A stretch of 40,177 nt of DNA from Lyngbya sp. CCAP 1446/10. Its GTDB lineage: Bacteria > Cyanobacteriota > Cyanobacteriia > Cyanobacteriales > Microcoleaceae. A program made the translations under genes and the position numbers. The stretch spans positions 1-40,177 of the forward strand of contig NZ_JAIGNI010000054.1 in assembly GCF_026130175.1 (NCBI RefSeq). Reading direction: 5' to 3'. Positions 26,319 to 33,948 of this stretch are shown here, one piece after another. Within the stretch, counting starts at the first letter, position 1. Each line of letters starts with the position of its first letter. Below the pieces are notes generated by a model. The model was not told the DNA's origin, ran no database searches, and saw only the letters and a program-made list of their open reading frames with translations.

Positions 26319-27407
26319 TCAAAAAATGCAGATACTTTCCGGCGGCACGGCGACTCGAACGCTATCACCGACTTTGTGCCGCTGTAAGTCATCTCTGTGC
26401 AAGTTTTGTCTGCGAAGGGCGATCGAGCTTTTAGCAGTCAAGCGCACCTTATAGCGCGTATCAGTGCCAAGATAAATCGCCTCTTCTACTGTTCCCGGCC
26501 AGCCATTTTCAGCATCATAATTAGCCGGATAAATAGCAGCTTTTTCCGGCCGCAACACCAGGGTAACAACTTTCCCAGCCGGCAAATCTTCTGCTGTCGT
26601 AACTAACACAGGCAACTCCTGGTCAACCAACACTACTACTTGACCCTGTTGCCTTTCTACTACTTGCCCGGTCAAAAAATTGCTGTCGCCAATAAAATCA
26701 GCAACAAACCGCGTTTTCGGATATTCATAAATATCAACAGGTGTCCCGACTTGTTGCAGTTTTCCTCCTTCCATCACTGCAATTCTGTCCGACATGGTGA
26801 GCGCTTCTTCCTGATCGTGAGTTACATAAATAAACGTAATTCCCAATAATCGCTGCATTTTTTTTAATTCTAATTGCATCTCTTTACGCAATTTTAAATC
26901 CAGCGCTCCCAGAGGTTCATCCAACAGCAAAACAGAAGGCTGTTTAACCAACGCCCTCGCCAACGCTACTCGCTGCTGCTGTCCCCCTGACAGTTGGCGG
27001 GGATAGCGTTTTTCTACATCTGTTAACTGTACTAATGCTAAAGCTCCCGCCACGCGATCGCGAATTTTTGGCTGAGGTAAATTTTCCATTTCCAACCCAA
27101 ATGCAGCATTTTGTGCTACAGTCATGTGCGGAAATAAAGCATAATTTTGAAACACCGTATTCACAGGGCGGTGAAATGGCGGGCGATTTTGCATTGGTTG
27201 GCCGTGGATATAAATTTCGCCCGCTGTGGGCATTTCAAAACCCGCGATCATTCGCAAAGTTGTAGTTTTGCCGCAGCCGGAAGGGCCCAGCAAAGAAAAG
27301 AATTCGCGATCTTTAATTTGCAGGTTGAGATTGTCTACAGCCAAGAAATCTTGACTGCGGGCACTTTTAAATATTTTGGAAATGTCTAAAATTTCGACGG
27401 CGTGCAT
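26319..27407 (-). CDS. potA: Spermidine/putrescine ABC transporter ATPase
   Basis: PotA hydrolyses ATP to drive polyamine import through PotB/PotC. In the 362 residues, Walker A is GPSGCGKT (41-48), the signature LSGGQ is at 139-143, Walker B LLLDEP at 160-165, and the switch His lies in YVTHDQEEAL. The C-terminal part (about 240-362) is the regulatory TOBE-type domain. It is the last gene of potB-potC-potD-potA and lies 312 bp after potD, with repeat-rich DNA between, so it may be transcribed separately. The related CUGP/MalK family is possible from the ATPase alone, but the PotD neighbour settles it. Confidence 0.92.
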   Translation of the reverse strand: MHAVEILDISKIFKSARSQDFLAVDNLNLQIKDREFFSLLGPSGCGKTTTLRMIAGFEMPTAGEIYIHGQPMQNRPPFHRPVNTVFQNYALFPHMTVAQNAAFGLEMENLPQPKIRDRVAGALALVQLTDVEKRYPRQLSGGQQQRVALARALVKQPSVLLLDEPLGALDLKLRKEMQLELKKMQRLLGITFIYVTHDQEEALTMSDRIAVMEGGKLQQVGTPVDIYEYPKTRFVADFIGDSNFLTGQVVERQQGQVVVLVDQELPVLVTTAEDLPAGKVVTLVLRPEKAAIYPANYDAENGWPGTVEEAIYLGTDTRYKVRLTAKSSIALRRQNLHRDDLQRHKVGDSVRVAVPPESICIF

Positions 27408-27420
27408 TATTATCTATCCT

Positions 27421-27619
27421 GGTAGGGTGCGGATTGCGCACCAACTAATCTTGTAGGGTGCGCATTGCGCACCGGTTGACTAAGTTTCAGTTTCAACTTA
27501 TTGTAGGGTGCGGAGCGGGCTGAATGTGACGACCAGCTACTCAATAATTTCCTCTCTGACGCACCCCTAAAGCAAGCCTTGGTTACAAATTCAATCGGTG
27601 CGCAGTGCACACCCTACAA
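27421..27619. repeat. Repeat cluster of TTGTAGGGTGCG / GTGCGCACCCTACAA type
   Basis: At least four copies of a GTAGGGTGCG motif, often paired with its inverse (GTAGGGTGCGCATTGCGCACC), in the potD-potA spacer. Single related copies occur near 29760 and 30761-30776. It is a common type of dispersed palindromic repeat in cyanobacteria. The rest of the 27408-27719 spacer has no gene. Confidence 0.8.
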
Positions 27620-27719
27620 ACTACTAATCAGCATTTAAATTGCTGACCAATAAATAATCAAACTGTTGTGGGGCGGGCTTCGACGCCGGCCCAAATCGGC
27701 AATTTAAATGTGAAATCGC

Positions 27720-28781
27720 TTACTTTCCTGCCCCTGCTTTAACTTCCGTCGAAGCTCGATCGTACAATGCAGTTGCTTTCCCGACATCCTGCAAGAATTT
27801 CAGTTTGCCCAACACCTCAGCCGGCGGGTAAATTTGAGGATTATTCAAATCTTTTGGGTCAATTAAACCTTTGTCTATTGCTGCTTTATTCGGCGAACCA
27901 TAGTGGGTGAAATTGGAAATTGTAGCACCTACTTCTGGCTGCAAAATGAAGTTAATAAATTTCTCAGCTAACTCTTTGTGCGGTGCACCTTTGGGAATTG
28001 CCATGTTATCAGAAAAAACAATTGTTCCTTCTTTGGGAATAGCATAGCGGAGATTTGGATTGTCTTTCATCACCTGAAAAATATCGCCGCTCCATTCCAT
28101 TGTCAAGTTTACTTCTCCTTGATCGAGCAGAGTTTGACCAGTGTCGGGGACAAAAGCGGTAATCATATTTTTATTTTTAATCAGCAAGTCGCGGGCTTTG
28201 TTGATTTCTTCGGGATTAGTTGTATTTGGATCAAATCCTAAATACATTAAAACCGCTGCAAAAGTATATCTGGCATCATCTTGCCATGCTATTTTCCCCG
28301 TATATTTAGCATCGAACATCGCCCCCCAACTGTTAATCTCGCCCTTGGTTACTTTTACGTTGTAGCCAATTCCCATTGTTCCCCACTGATAAGGCAATGA
28401 ATATTTATTGCCAGGGTCAAATGTTTGGTTCATCCATCTCGAATCCAGATTTGTTGTGTTAGGAATTTTCTGGGAATCTAACGGCTCAAGTATATTGTCG
28501 GCTGCCATGATTTTCACCATGTAATCGGCGGGAAATATTACATCGTAACCGGGATTTCCCTGTTTGAGTTTGGCGTAGAGTGCGTCGCTGTTCTCGAAAG
28601 TGTCGTATTGAATTTTAACGTTGTTATCTTTCTCGAATTGGGCGATCGTTTCTGGAGCGATATAACTTGCATAATTGTAAATGCTGAGGACTTGCTGCTG
28701 GTTGCCGCCTGTGCGGCTACAGCCGAAAACCACCGTTGCACTGATCACAAACAAAAGTAAGAAAGTCAGGAGGCGTTTCAT
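27720..28781 (-). CDS. potD: Polyamine-binding lipoprotein
   Basis: PotD captures spermidine or putrescine outside the inner membrane and delivers it to PotB/PotC. The 353 residues begin with a lipoprotein signal peptide (1-20, hydrophobic) and a lipobox ending VFGC, so C21 should be lipid-modified. The mature protein has the PotD/F features LSIYNYASYIAPETIAQFEK, YDVIFPADYMV, LPYQWGTMGIGYN and TMEWSGDIFQ, with Trp/Tyr/Asp/Glu residues typical of a diamine pocket. It follows potC by 51 bp on the same strand. Confidence 0.96.
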   Translation of the reverse strand: MKRLLTFLLLFVISATVVFGCSRTGGNQQQVLSIYNYASYIAPETIAQFEKDNNVKIQYDTFENSDALYAKLKQGNPGYDVIFPADYMVKIMAADNILEPLDSQKIPNTTNLDSRWMNQTFDPGNKYSLPYQWGTMGIGYNVKVTKGEINSWGAMFDAKYTGKIAWQDDARYTFAAVLMYLGFDPNTTNPEEINKARDLLIKNKNMITAFVPDTGQTLLDQGEVNLTMEWSGDIFQVMKDNPNLRYAIPKEGTIVFSDNMAIPKGAPHKELAEKFINFILQPEVGATISNFTHYGSPNKAAIDKGLIDPKDLNNPQIYPPAEVLGKLKFLQDVGKATALYDRASTEVKAGAGK

Positions 28782-28832
28782 GGGTTTTGTTAGTTGTAGG
28801 CGAAATTAATTATGACACACAAAGCAAGTTTT

Positions 28833-29690
28833 TTAGCTTTTTTGAACTCTTAGCGACGATACAACCAGCAATAAAGAAGCTAGCAGCATCAAAGTTGAGA
28901 TGGCATTAATTGCTGGTGTTACTGCAAATTTTATCATGCCGTAAACCAATAGTGGCAGCGTCATGGAACCAACGCCTGTGGTAAAAAATGTCACGACAAA
29001 ATCATCGAGAGACAGGGTAAAAGCCAGCAGTGCAGCGCTGAAAATTGCGGGCCAAATTAGAGGAAAAGTGATGCGCCAAAAAGTCCGCCATTCGTTAGCG
29101 CCCAAGTCAAAGGCTGCTTGTTCTAATTGAGGATCGAGTTCCGCCAAACGTGCCCTGACAGTAATCGTCACAAATGAAATATTAAAGACAATGTGACCGA
29201 TAATTACTGTAGGTAAGCCGAGATTGAGGTGAATTCCTGTGAGATTTTCTACGATCCGAAATACTAGGGTGAAGAAAACTAGCAGCGAAATGCCGATCGT
29301 AATTTCGGGCATAATAATCGGCAAAAACAGTAAAGCTTCTACGGCTTTTCGTCCCAGAAAATGAAAGCGTTCCAGCGCTAGCGCGAGCATGGTACCGAAA
29401 ATTGTCGCTAAAGCCGTCGAAATCGCTGCAATTAGCAAGCTATTGCTAAGTGCTGGCAAAATTCCGGCGCTGCTGCTGGTAGCAAGAGTCGCACCTGCAT
29501 TGCTAAACAAGCTGCCGTACCAATCGAGGGTAAAACCGCGCCAAACTGCGTTAAATTTGGAAGCGTTGAAGGAGTAAATGATTAAGATGAGAATTGGCAA
29601 GTAGAGAAAGGCAAATGCTAGTGCAGCTTGTACCCAAAGCCACTTTTTGCCGATCGCCCGCACGAGCAAATCTAGTTTTGTTTTAGTCAT
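28833..29690 (-). CDS. potC: Polyamine ABC transporter permease PotC
   Basis: A 285-residue inner-membrane permease with about six hydrophobic segments. The family EAA loop (EQAAFDLGANEWRTFWRITFP, about 194-214) contacts the ATPase. Between it and potB is a 91-bp spacer with a CATTGGG heptamer array that ends four bases before this start codon. The ATG at 29690 is favoured because the translated N-terminus MTKTKLDLLVRAIGKKW has a normal charge distribution before the first helix. A nearby out-of-frame ATG lies 6 bases upstream. Confidence 0.94.
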   Translation of the reverse strand: MTKTKLDLLVRAIGKKWLWVQAALAFAFLYLPILILIIYSFNASKFNAVWRGFTLDWYGSLFSNAGATLATSSSAGILPALSNSLLIAAISTALATIFGTMLALALERFHFLGRKAVEALLFLPIIMPEITIGISLLVFFTLVFRIVENLTGIHLNLGLPTVIIGHIVFNISFVTITVRARLAELDPQLEQAAFDLGANEWRTFWRITFPLIWPAIFSAALLAFTLSLDDFVVTFFTTGVGSMTLPLLVYGMIKFAVTPAINAISTLMLLASLLLVVSSLRVQKS

Positions 29691-29694
29691 TAGT

Positions 29695-29740
29695 CATTGA
29701 GCATTGGGCATTGGGCATTGGGCATTGGGCATTGGGCATT
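29695..29740. repeat. Heptamer array CATTGGG (about 6 units) abutting the potC start
   Basis: One CATTGAG and five CATTGGG units plus a partial one. On the potC strand they read CCCAATG, so each unit brings an ATG; the first base of the array is four bases from the potC start codon. Confidence 0.95.
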
Positions 29741-29781
29741 GGGCATTTTATCTTAAATGTACGGTGCGCGATGCACACCAT

Positions 29782-30630
29782 TTATGAACTTTCATCAGAG
29801 ACGCGGAAGTAAACCAAAACAGGAATCAATATGATTACTGTTAACAACATAGAAAGGGCGGAACCAAAAGGCCAGTCGCGGGCTTTCATAAACTGATTTT
29901 GAATCAAGTTTCCCACCATAATTGTTTTAGAGCCGCCCAATATATCAGGTGTGATGAAAGCTCCAACTGCGGGAACAAAAACCAAAATTGAGCCTGCAAC
30001 AATGCCGCGAGTTGTCAATGGTAAAAATACGCGCCAGAATGTTCTAATATCATTTGCGCCTAAATCTTGAGCGGCTTCTACTAATGAAAAGTTGAAGCGT
30101 TCTATGCTAGAATATAAAGGTAGAACCATAAAAGGTAAATAGCCGTAAATTAGACCGATCGCCACAGCGAAAGGCGTAAACAGCAAATTTAACGGTTCGT
30201 TAATCAGATGCAGGCTTTGCAAGGCTGTGTTAACTACTCCTTCGCTACGCAGCAGAATTATCCAGGCGTAGGTTCTCACTAAAAAGTTAGTCCAAAATGG
30301 AATAATTACCAGCAAAAGCAAGGCGTTTCGCCAGCGGGGAGGACGGGTGGCGATGAAGAATGCTAGGGGATAGCCAACTAACAAACAAGCCGCAGTTGTC
30401 AAAAAAGCTAAAAAGAGCGATCGCCCAATTACCCCCAAAAAAAGTCCGCTGAACAAACGCTGGTAGTTGCTGAGAGTAAATACCCAAGTAACACCGCCAT
30501 AAGTACCGCGTTCTAAGAAACTGTACAAAAGTACAATTAGCACTGGCAAAATGAAGAAAATTATCAGCCATGCGGTGGCGGGGAATAATAGCAGCAACAG
30601 GTTAGTCTGCTGGCGGTTTTTAATACTCAT
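29782..30630 (-). CDS. potB: Polyamine ABC transporter permease PotB
   Basis: A 282-residue permease, first gene of the pot cluster. Hydrophobic segments appear at about 12-36, 65-92, 100-126, 148-172, 206-226 and 252-276. The EAA loop EAAQDLGANDIRTFWRVFLP (about 185-204) has the conserved Gly for coupling to PotA. The N-terminus MSIKNRQQTNLLLLLFPATAW is typical. The 157-bp upstream spacer (30631-30787) should hold the cluster promoter and also one copy of the GTGCGCACCCTACAA motif. Confidence 0.94.
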   Translation of the reverse strand: MSIKNRQQTNLLLLLFPATAWLIIFFILPVLIVLLYSFLERGTYGGVTWVFTLSNYQRLFSGLFLGVIGRSLFLAFLTTAACLLVGYPLAFFIATRPPRWRNALLLLVIIPFWTNFLVRTYAWIILLRSEGVVNTALQSLHLINEPLNLLFTPFAVAIGLIYGYLPFMVLPLYSSIERFNFSLVEAAQDLGANDIRTFWRVFLPLTTRGIVAGSILVFVPAVGAFITPDILGGSKTIMVGNLIQNQFMKARDWPFGSALSMLLTVIILIPVLVYFRVSDESS

Positions 30631-30787
30631 TCTTCACTCAATGGAAATTTAGCACATAATCCAACACATTTTATATCAAATCCGCATTTTCTCAATTATG
30701 TCATGATTAATAAAGAATCAAGAGGTACGCAATGTCAGCAGATACCTTGACTTTCTCTAGCAGTGCGCACCCTACAATGACTAAAAA

Positions 30788-31210
30788 CTATCGCCAATAA
30801 GGCCGGCCCTTCCAAAAAATTCCCACCGTAACTCCGATTAGTGCAGCTTCCGATAAACTTGCTAAAAAAGGAGGTATGGGCAGGAATGACTTTAATACCA
30901 AACCTAAAAACACGCACAAAACTAAAACCCACAAATTAGTCCGGTTGAGCAAAAAATGCTGCTGCCAATACTCCAAAAAGTACACTGCTAAAGCTCCCAT
31001 TCCCACTGCTGTAACAAAAGGTATCAATATCCCCAGGGAGGAACCGTATAGAAGTGTCAGGATGTTGCGGATTACCCGCGATTGCGTGAAACCCCAGGCT
31101 AAAAATAGCTCCAGTCCAATCACAATTGAGTTGACGAGGGCGGCAATTTGCAGCATTTCTCGCCAAGGTAAAAGTTTTAAGCGGCGCAGAAAATTACTCA
31201 CGATCGGCAA
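30788..31210 (-). CDS. Small conserved membrane protein (140 aa)
   Basis: I do not recognise a named function. After a short basic N-terminus (1-17) there are about four hydrophobic segments (about 20-42, 50-80, 90-110, 113-133), ending in a basic tail (KGRPYWR). The pattern of charged ends and tight turns is that of a real integral membrane protein. It is divergent from the Cys-rich miniprotein at 31366 and lies upstream of potB by 157 bp on the same strand, so a link to polyamine import is possible but unproven. Confidence 0.75.
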   Translation of the reverse strand: MPIVSNFLRRLKLLPWREMLQIAALVNSIVIGLELFLAWGFTQSRVIRNILTLLYGSSLGILIPFVTAVGMGALAVYFLEYWQQHFLLNRTNLWVLVLCVFLGLVLKSFLPIPPFLASLSEAALIGVTVGIFWKGRPYWR

Positions 31211-31365
31211 ATTTGGTAGGTTGCTTTGATTTTATAACAGTTTTGCCCGGGCGATCGACATTAACGACTATTTGTAAAGTAAAATGAAGAGAGAGGGCAG
31301 TCTCTTGACAAATTCACCTAGAGCACCTGCCTGCTTGTTGTTGGAACCGTGAAAGGAAAAAAGTT

Positions 31366-31572
31366 ATGGTGGAGAACACTGTCGATTGTGCTGTAGCTTG
31401 CGTCAACGGCTGCGTTTTGGGCGATCAGTGCCCGAAGCGGGAATACGCAGCGGCAACGTCAAACTTTATTGAAAATACTTCTCTCGACCAAATGCTAGAA
31501 ATGGCAGAGGAAGCGCTGAGAAAGAAACGGAGGGAACCACCCAAATGGATAACCCCTGATTTCCCCGAATAG
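31366..31572 (+). CDS. Conserved small Cys-rich protein (68 aa)
   Basis: A 68-residue protein with four cysteines in its first 22 residues (DCAVACVNGCVLGDQCP; C8, C12, C16, C22), then an acidic-basic helix (LDQMLEMAEEALRKKRREPP) and the tail WITPDFPE. I recall close relatives in many cyanobacteria, always uncharacterised. The Cys spacing could hold a metal or redox centre. An AAAGGA ribosome site lies about 10 bases before the ATG, and a hairpin terminator follows at 31595. It is transcribed as a single gene; a TTGACA at 31305 may be the -35 box, though I see no good -10 partner. Confidence 0.85.
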   Translation: MVENTVDCAVACVNGCVLGDQCPKREYAAATSNFIENTSLDQMLEMAEEALRKKRREPPKWITPDFPE

Positions 31573-31594
31573 AATTAGTGCTCCTTTGAAAAAG

Positions 31595-31624
31595 CATCGC
31601 CCTTGTGAAAGGGTGATGTTTTTT
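31595..31624 (+). terminator. Rho-independent terminator after the Cys-rich gene
   Basis: CATCGCCCTT (31595-31604) pairs with AAGGGTGATG (31609-31618; one G-U pair), a 4-base loop, followed by six T (31619-31624). It lies 23 bp past the stop codon. Confidence 0.9.
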
Positions 31625-31964
31625 GTATTCCCAATGAAAGAGCCGAGCCAAATCAAGCTATTTCTTGGGATAGAAGCTAACAGCTTAAATAGCAGTTATT
31701 ATTATAATTAATGAGGAAAATTTAATAACTCAAACATCTGCCACACTGTTCTCTATCGAGAAGCGGCGAGGTAAAGAGAGGATATTCCTCCTGATTTGCA
31801 TTACTTTCGCTCTGACTGGTAACGAGCAAAACGAGCAAAAATCAATAGTTATTTAATTGTCATTCCTTGATTACAGCTATTGGCAGTTAATTACAATTCA
31901 GCTAAAGCCAATAGCAAAATCCCGAAGTATTGAATAGATTTAAAAAAACTCAGGAGAAAACATC
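31625..31964. other. Spacer upstream of the DUF6335 gene, no gene seen
   Basis: AT-rich 340-bp region with no array or palindromic element. It must hold the promoter of the DUF6335 gene; I could not define boxes with confidence. Confidence 0.4.
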
Positions 31965-32390
31965 ATGGCACAGCAAAATAAACGAGCTGAAAATTTAGCA
32001 GAAGAGCGCGATAATTCCAGCAATTTGCCTCAAGAAATTACCGAATCTTACGGCACTGGCATTATCGTTGAACCGGGATTGAACCAATACGAAATCACAA
32101 CCTTGAACGACAGCAGTTCGGAATACGGTTCAACCAGTTCCCAAATCAGCGGCGACGATGGCGAGGTTGCTGCGGCGGAACAAGAAAGGGCCACGGGCGA
32201 GAAATTAGTGGGGGGAAGCGCTCCAAATCCCGACCAAGATATGGTTGATGAACTCGGAGCTGCGGCGGGTATAGAAATGGCCGATGGAGCTATTTTGCAC
32301 ACAGCAGATATGCTCGATCACCGAGATGAAGATCGGTGGGAATTAGACCCTAGTTCTGCGGAAGATTATCAGGAACAGCCGGATTTATAG
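31965..32390 (+). CDS. DUF6335 family protein
   Basis: A 141-residue hydrophilic, acidic protein. The core EITESYGTG, GEKLVGGSAPNPDQDMVDELGAAAGIEM and DEDRWELDPSSAEDY is the DUF6335 pattern known from cyanobacteria. It has no transmembrane segment, no Cys and many Asp/Glu, Gly and Ser, so it is probably a soluble, partly disordered protein. Function is unknown; stress-related roles have been suggested only by association. An AGGAGA ribosome site 9 bases before the ATG fixes the start. It converges on the receiver-kinase gene with 54 bp between stops. Confidence 0.88.
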   Translation: MAQQNKRAENLAEERDNSSNLPQEITESYGTGIIVEPGLNQYEITTLNDSSSEYGSTSSQISGDDGEVAAAEQERATGEKLVGGSAPNPDQDMVDELGAAAGIEMADGAILHTADMLDHRDEDRWELDPSSAEDYQEQPDL

Positions 32391-32444
32391 GTTTATTTGT
32401 TACAGTTTTGGAATATTTTTTTAGTCTTAAGTTGACACCAATAA

Positions 32445-33944
32445 TTAGCGGCCTCCAATTTGGGAACCGGAGGTCGCCATTTCTCTAACTTTTTGTCGGA
32501 TTGGAAGCTCGATCGCAAATTCGGTTCCTTGGCCTGGTGTCGAACAACACTGCAAACTGCCGCCGTGCTTGTCTGTGACTATGTGCCAGCTAATTGACAA
32601 GCCGATTCCGGTACCTTTGCCGATCGGCTTTGTGGTAAAAAATGGGTCAAAAATACGATCGCACAACTCCTCGCTGATTCCCGGCCCGTTGTCACAAATT
32701 TTAATAATTGCCGTGTTGGAGTTGCTGACTTTCGTACTAATCCGAATCAGGAAGGGATTTGCTTTAATTTCCTCGATTTTTTTTTCACTGCTGGATTCTT
32801 CGATCGCATCGATCGCATTAGCTAAGATATTCATAAATACCTGATTGATCTCCCCGCCGCAACACTCTACATTTTTCAAATCAGGATCGTATTCCTTAAT
32901 CACCTCAATCGCGGGACGATTCGCCTTAAATTTCAGCCGATTTTGCAAAATCATCAGCGTGCTATCAATACCTTCATGAATATCAATCGGCTGCATTTCC
33001 CCCCCTTCTTGCCGCGAAAAAGACCGCAGAGACAGAATGATCTCGCGAATGCGATCGCCCCCTACCTGCATCGAGTTTAGCATTTTGATTAAATCTTCCT
33101 GGATGAATTCTAGCTCCACCGCTTCTACTGTTGATGTTATTTCCGGTGCCGGATCGGGATAGTGCTGTTGGTAAAGATCTAGCACCTTGAGAATATCTTC
33201 AGCATAATCGCGAACGTAATTGAGATTACCGCAGATAAAATTCACCGGATTGTTAATTTCGTGAGCAATCCCCGCCACCATTTGCCCCAAAGCCGACATT
33301 TTTTCGCTTTGAATTAACAGGGATTGAGCTTGCTTGAGCTTGTCCAGGGACTTCTGCAAATTCTCCTGTGTTTGCTGCCTCTGGTTCACCTCTTCCTTGA
33401 GTAGGTCGTTAGTTTGAGAAAGTTCCACAGTGCGCGATTCTACCCGTTTTTCCAACTCAGCAGCCAATTGTTCTAGGTTAATTTGAGCTTGTTTGCGATC
33501 GACAATTTCCTGTTCCATTCGGACATTTTGCTGCTGAAGTTTTTGAGTCAGCTTGCAGACGCTCAAATGCGCTTTAACGCGAGCTAAAACTTCTTCATTT
33601 TGAATCGGCTTAGTAACGTAATCAACAGCCCCCAAACTAAATCCCTTCACCTTATCTTTCGTCTCATTCAGCGCCGTCATAAAAATCACTGGAATATCTT
33701 TTGTCAAATCGCCAGCCTTCAAACGCCGGCAAGTTTCAAACCCATCAATTCCCGGTGGCATTAACACGTCCAACAAAATCAAATCTGGCAGCGAGTATTC
33801 AGCTTTTTTGATAGCGCTCTCTCCCGTCCGCGCCACCAACACTTTAAACCCCGATTCCGTCAAAAACTCAAACAGCACTGCCAAATTATTCGGGTTATCA
33901 TCAACGATCAAAATTGCGCTTTCTTCCCAAGGTAATATGCTCAT
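32445..33944 (-). CDS. Receiver - histidine kinase hybrid
   Basis: A 499-residue cytoplasmic protein. A receiver domain (about 10-128) has D15/D16, the phospho-acceptor D59 (LLDVLMPPGIDGFE), T90 and K112 (TKP), so it is complete. A coiled coil (about 130-212) links it to a HisKA domain with H228 ([12 protein letters not shown]), then a HATPase domain with CDNGPGISEE and GKGTGIGLS. It has no membrane segment. Its start is 4 bp after the stop of the 2034-aa kinase gene on the same strand, so the two should be co-expressed; the large kinase's receiver or histidine may feed this receiver in a phosphorelay (inference). The kinase core is a close paralogue of the CBS kinase at 9954-12101, including the LYQQHYPxP helix. 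Confidence 0.93.
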   Translation of the reverse strand: MSILPWEESAILIVDDNPNNLAVLFEFLTESGFKVLVARTGESAIKKAEYSLPDLILLDVLMPPGIDGFETCRRLKAGDLTKDIPVIFMTALNETKDKVKGFSLGAVDYVTKPIQNEEVLARVKAHLSVCKLTQKLQQQNVRMEQEIVDRKQAQINLEQLAAELEKRVESRTVELSQTNDLLKEEVNQRQQTQENLQKSLDKLKQAQSLLIQSEKMSALGQMVAGIAHEINNPVNFICGNLNYVRDYAEDILKVLDLYQQHYPDPAPEITSTVEAVELEFIQEDLIKMLNSMQVGGDRIREIILSLRSFSRQEGGEMQPIDIHEGIDSTLMILQNRLKFKANRPAIEVIKEYDPDLKNVECCGGEINQVFMNILANAIDAIEESSSEKKIEEIKANPFLIRISTKVSNSNTAIIKICDNGPGISEELCDRIFDPFFTTKPIGKGTGIGLSISWHIVTDKHGGSLQCCSTPGQGTEFAIELPIRQKVREMATSGSQIGGR

Positions 33945-33948
33945 ATTT

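Noticed and set aside
9619..29740. CRISPR-like repetition
   Set aside because: The arrays are head-to-tail 7- or 8-mers with no spacers, and the 126-bp repeats are coding WD40 units; no CRISPR repeat-spacer pattern and no cas genes are present.
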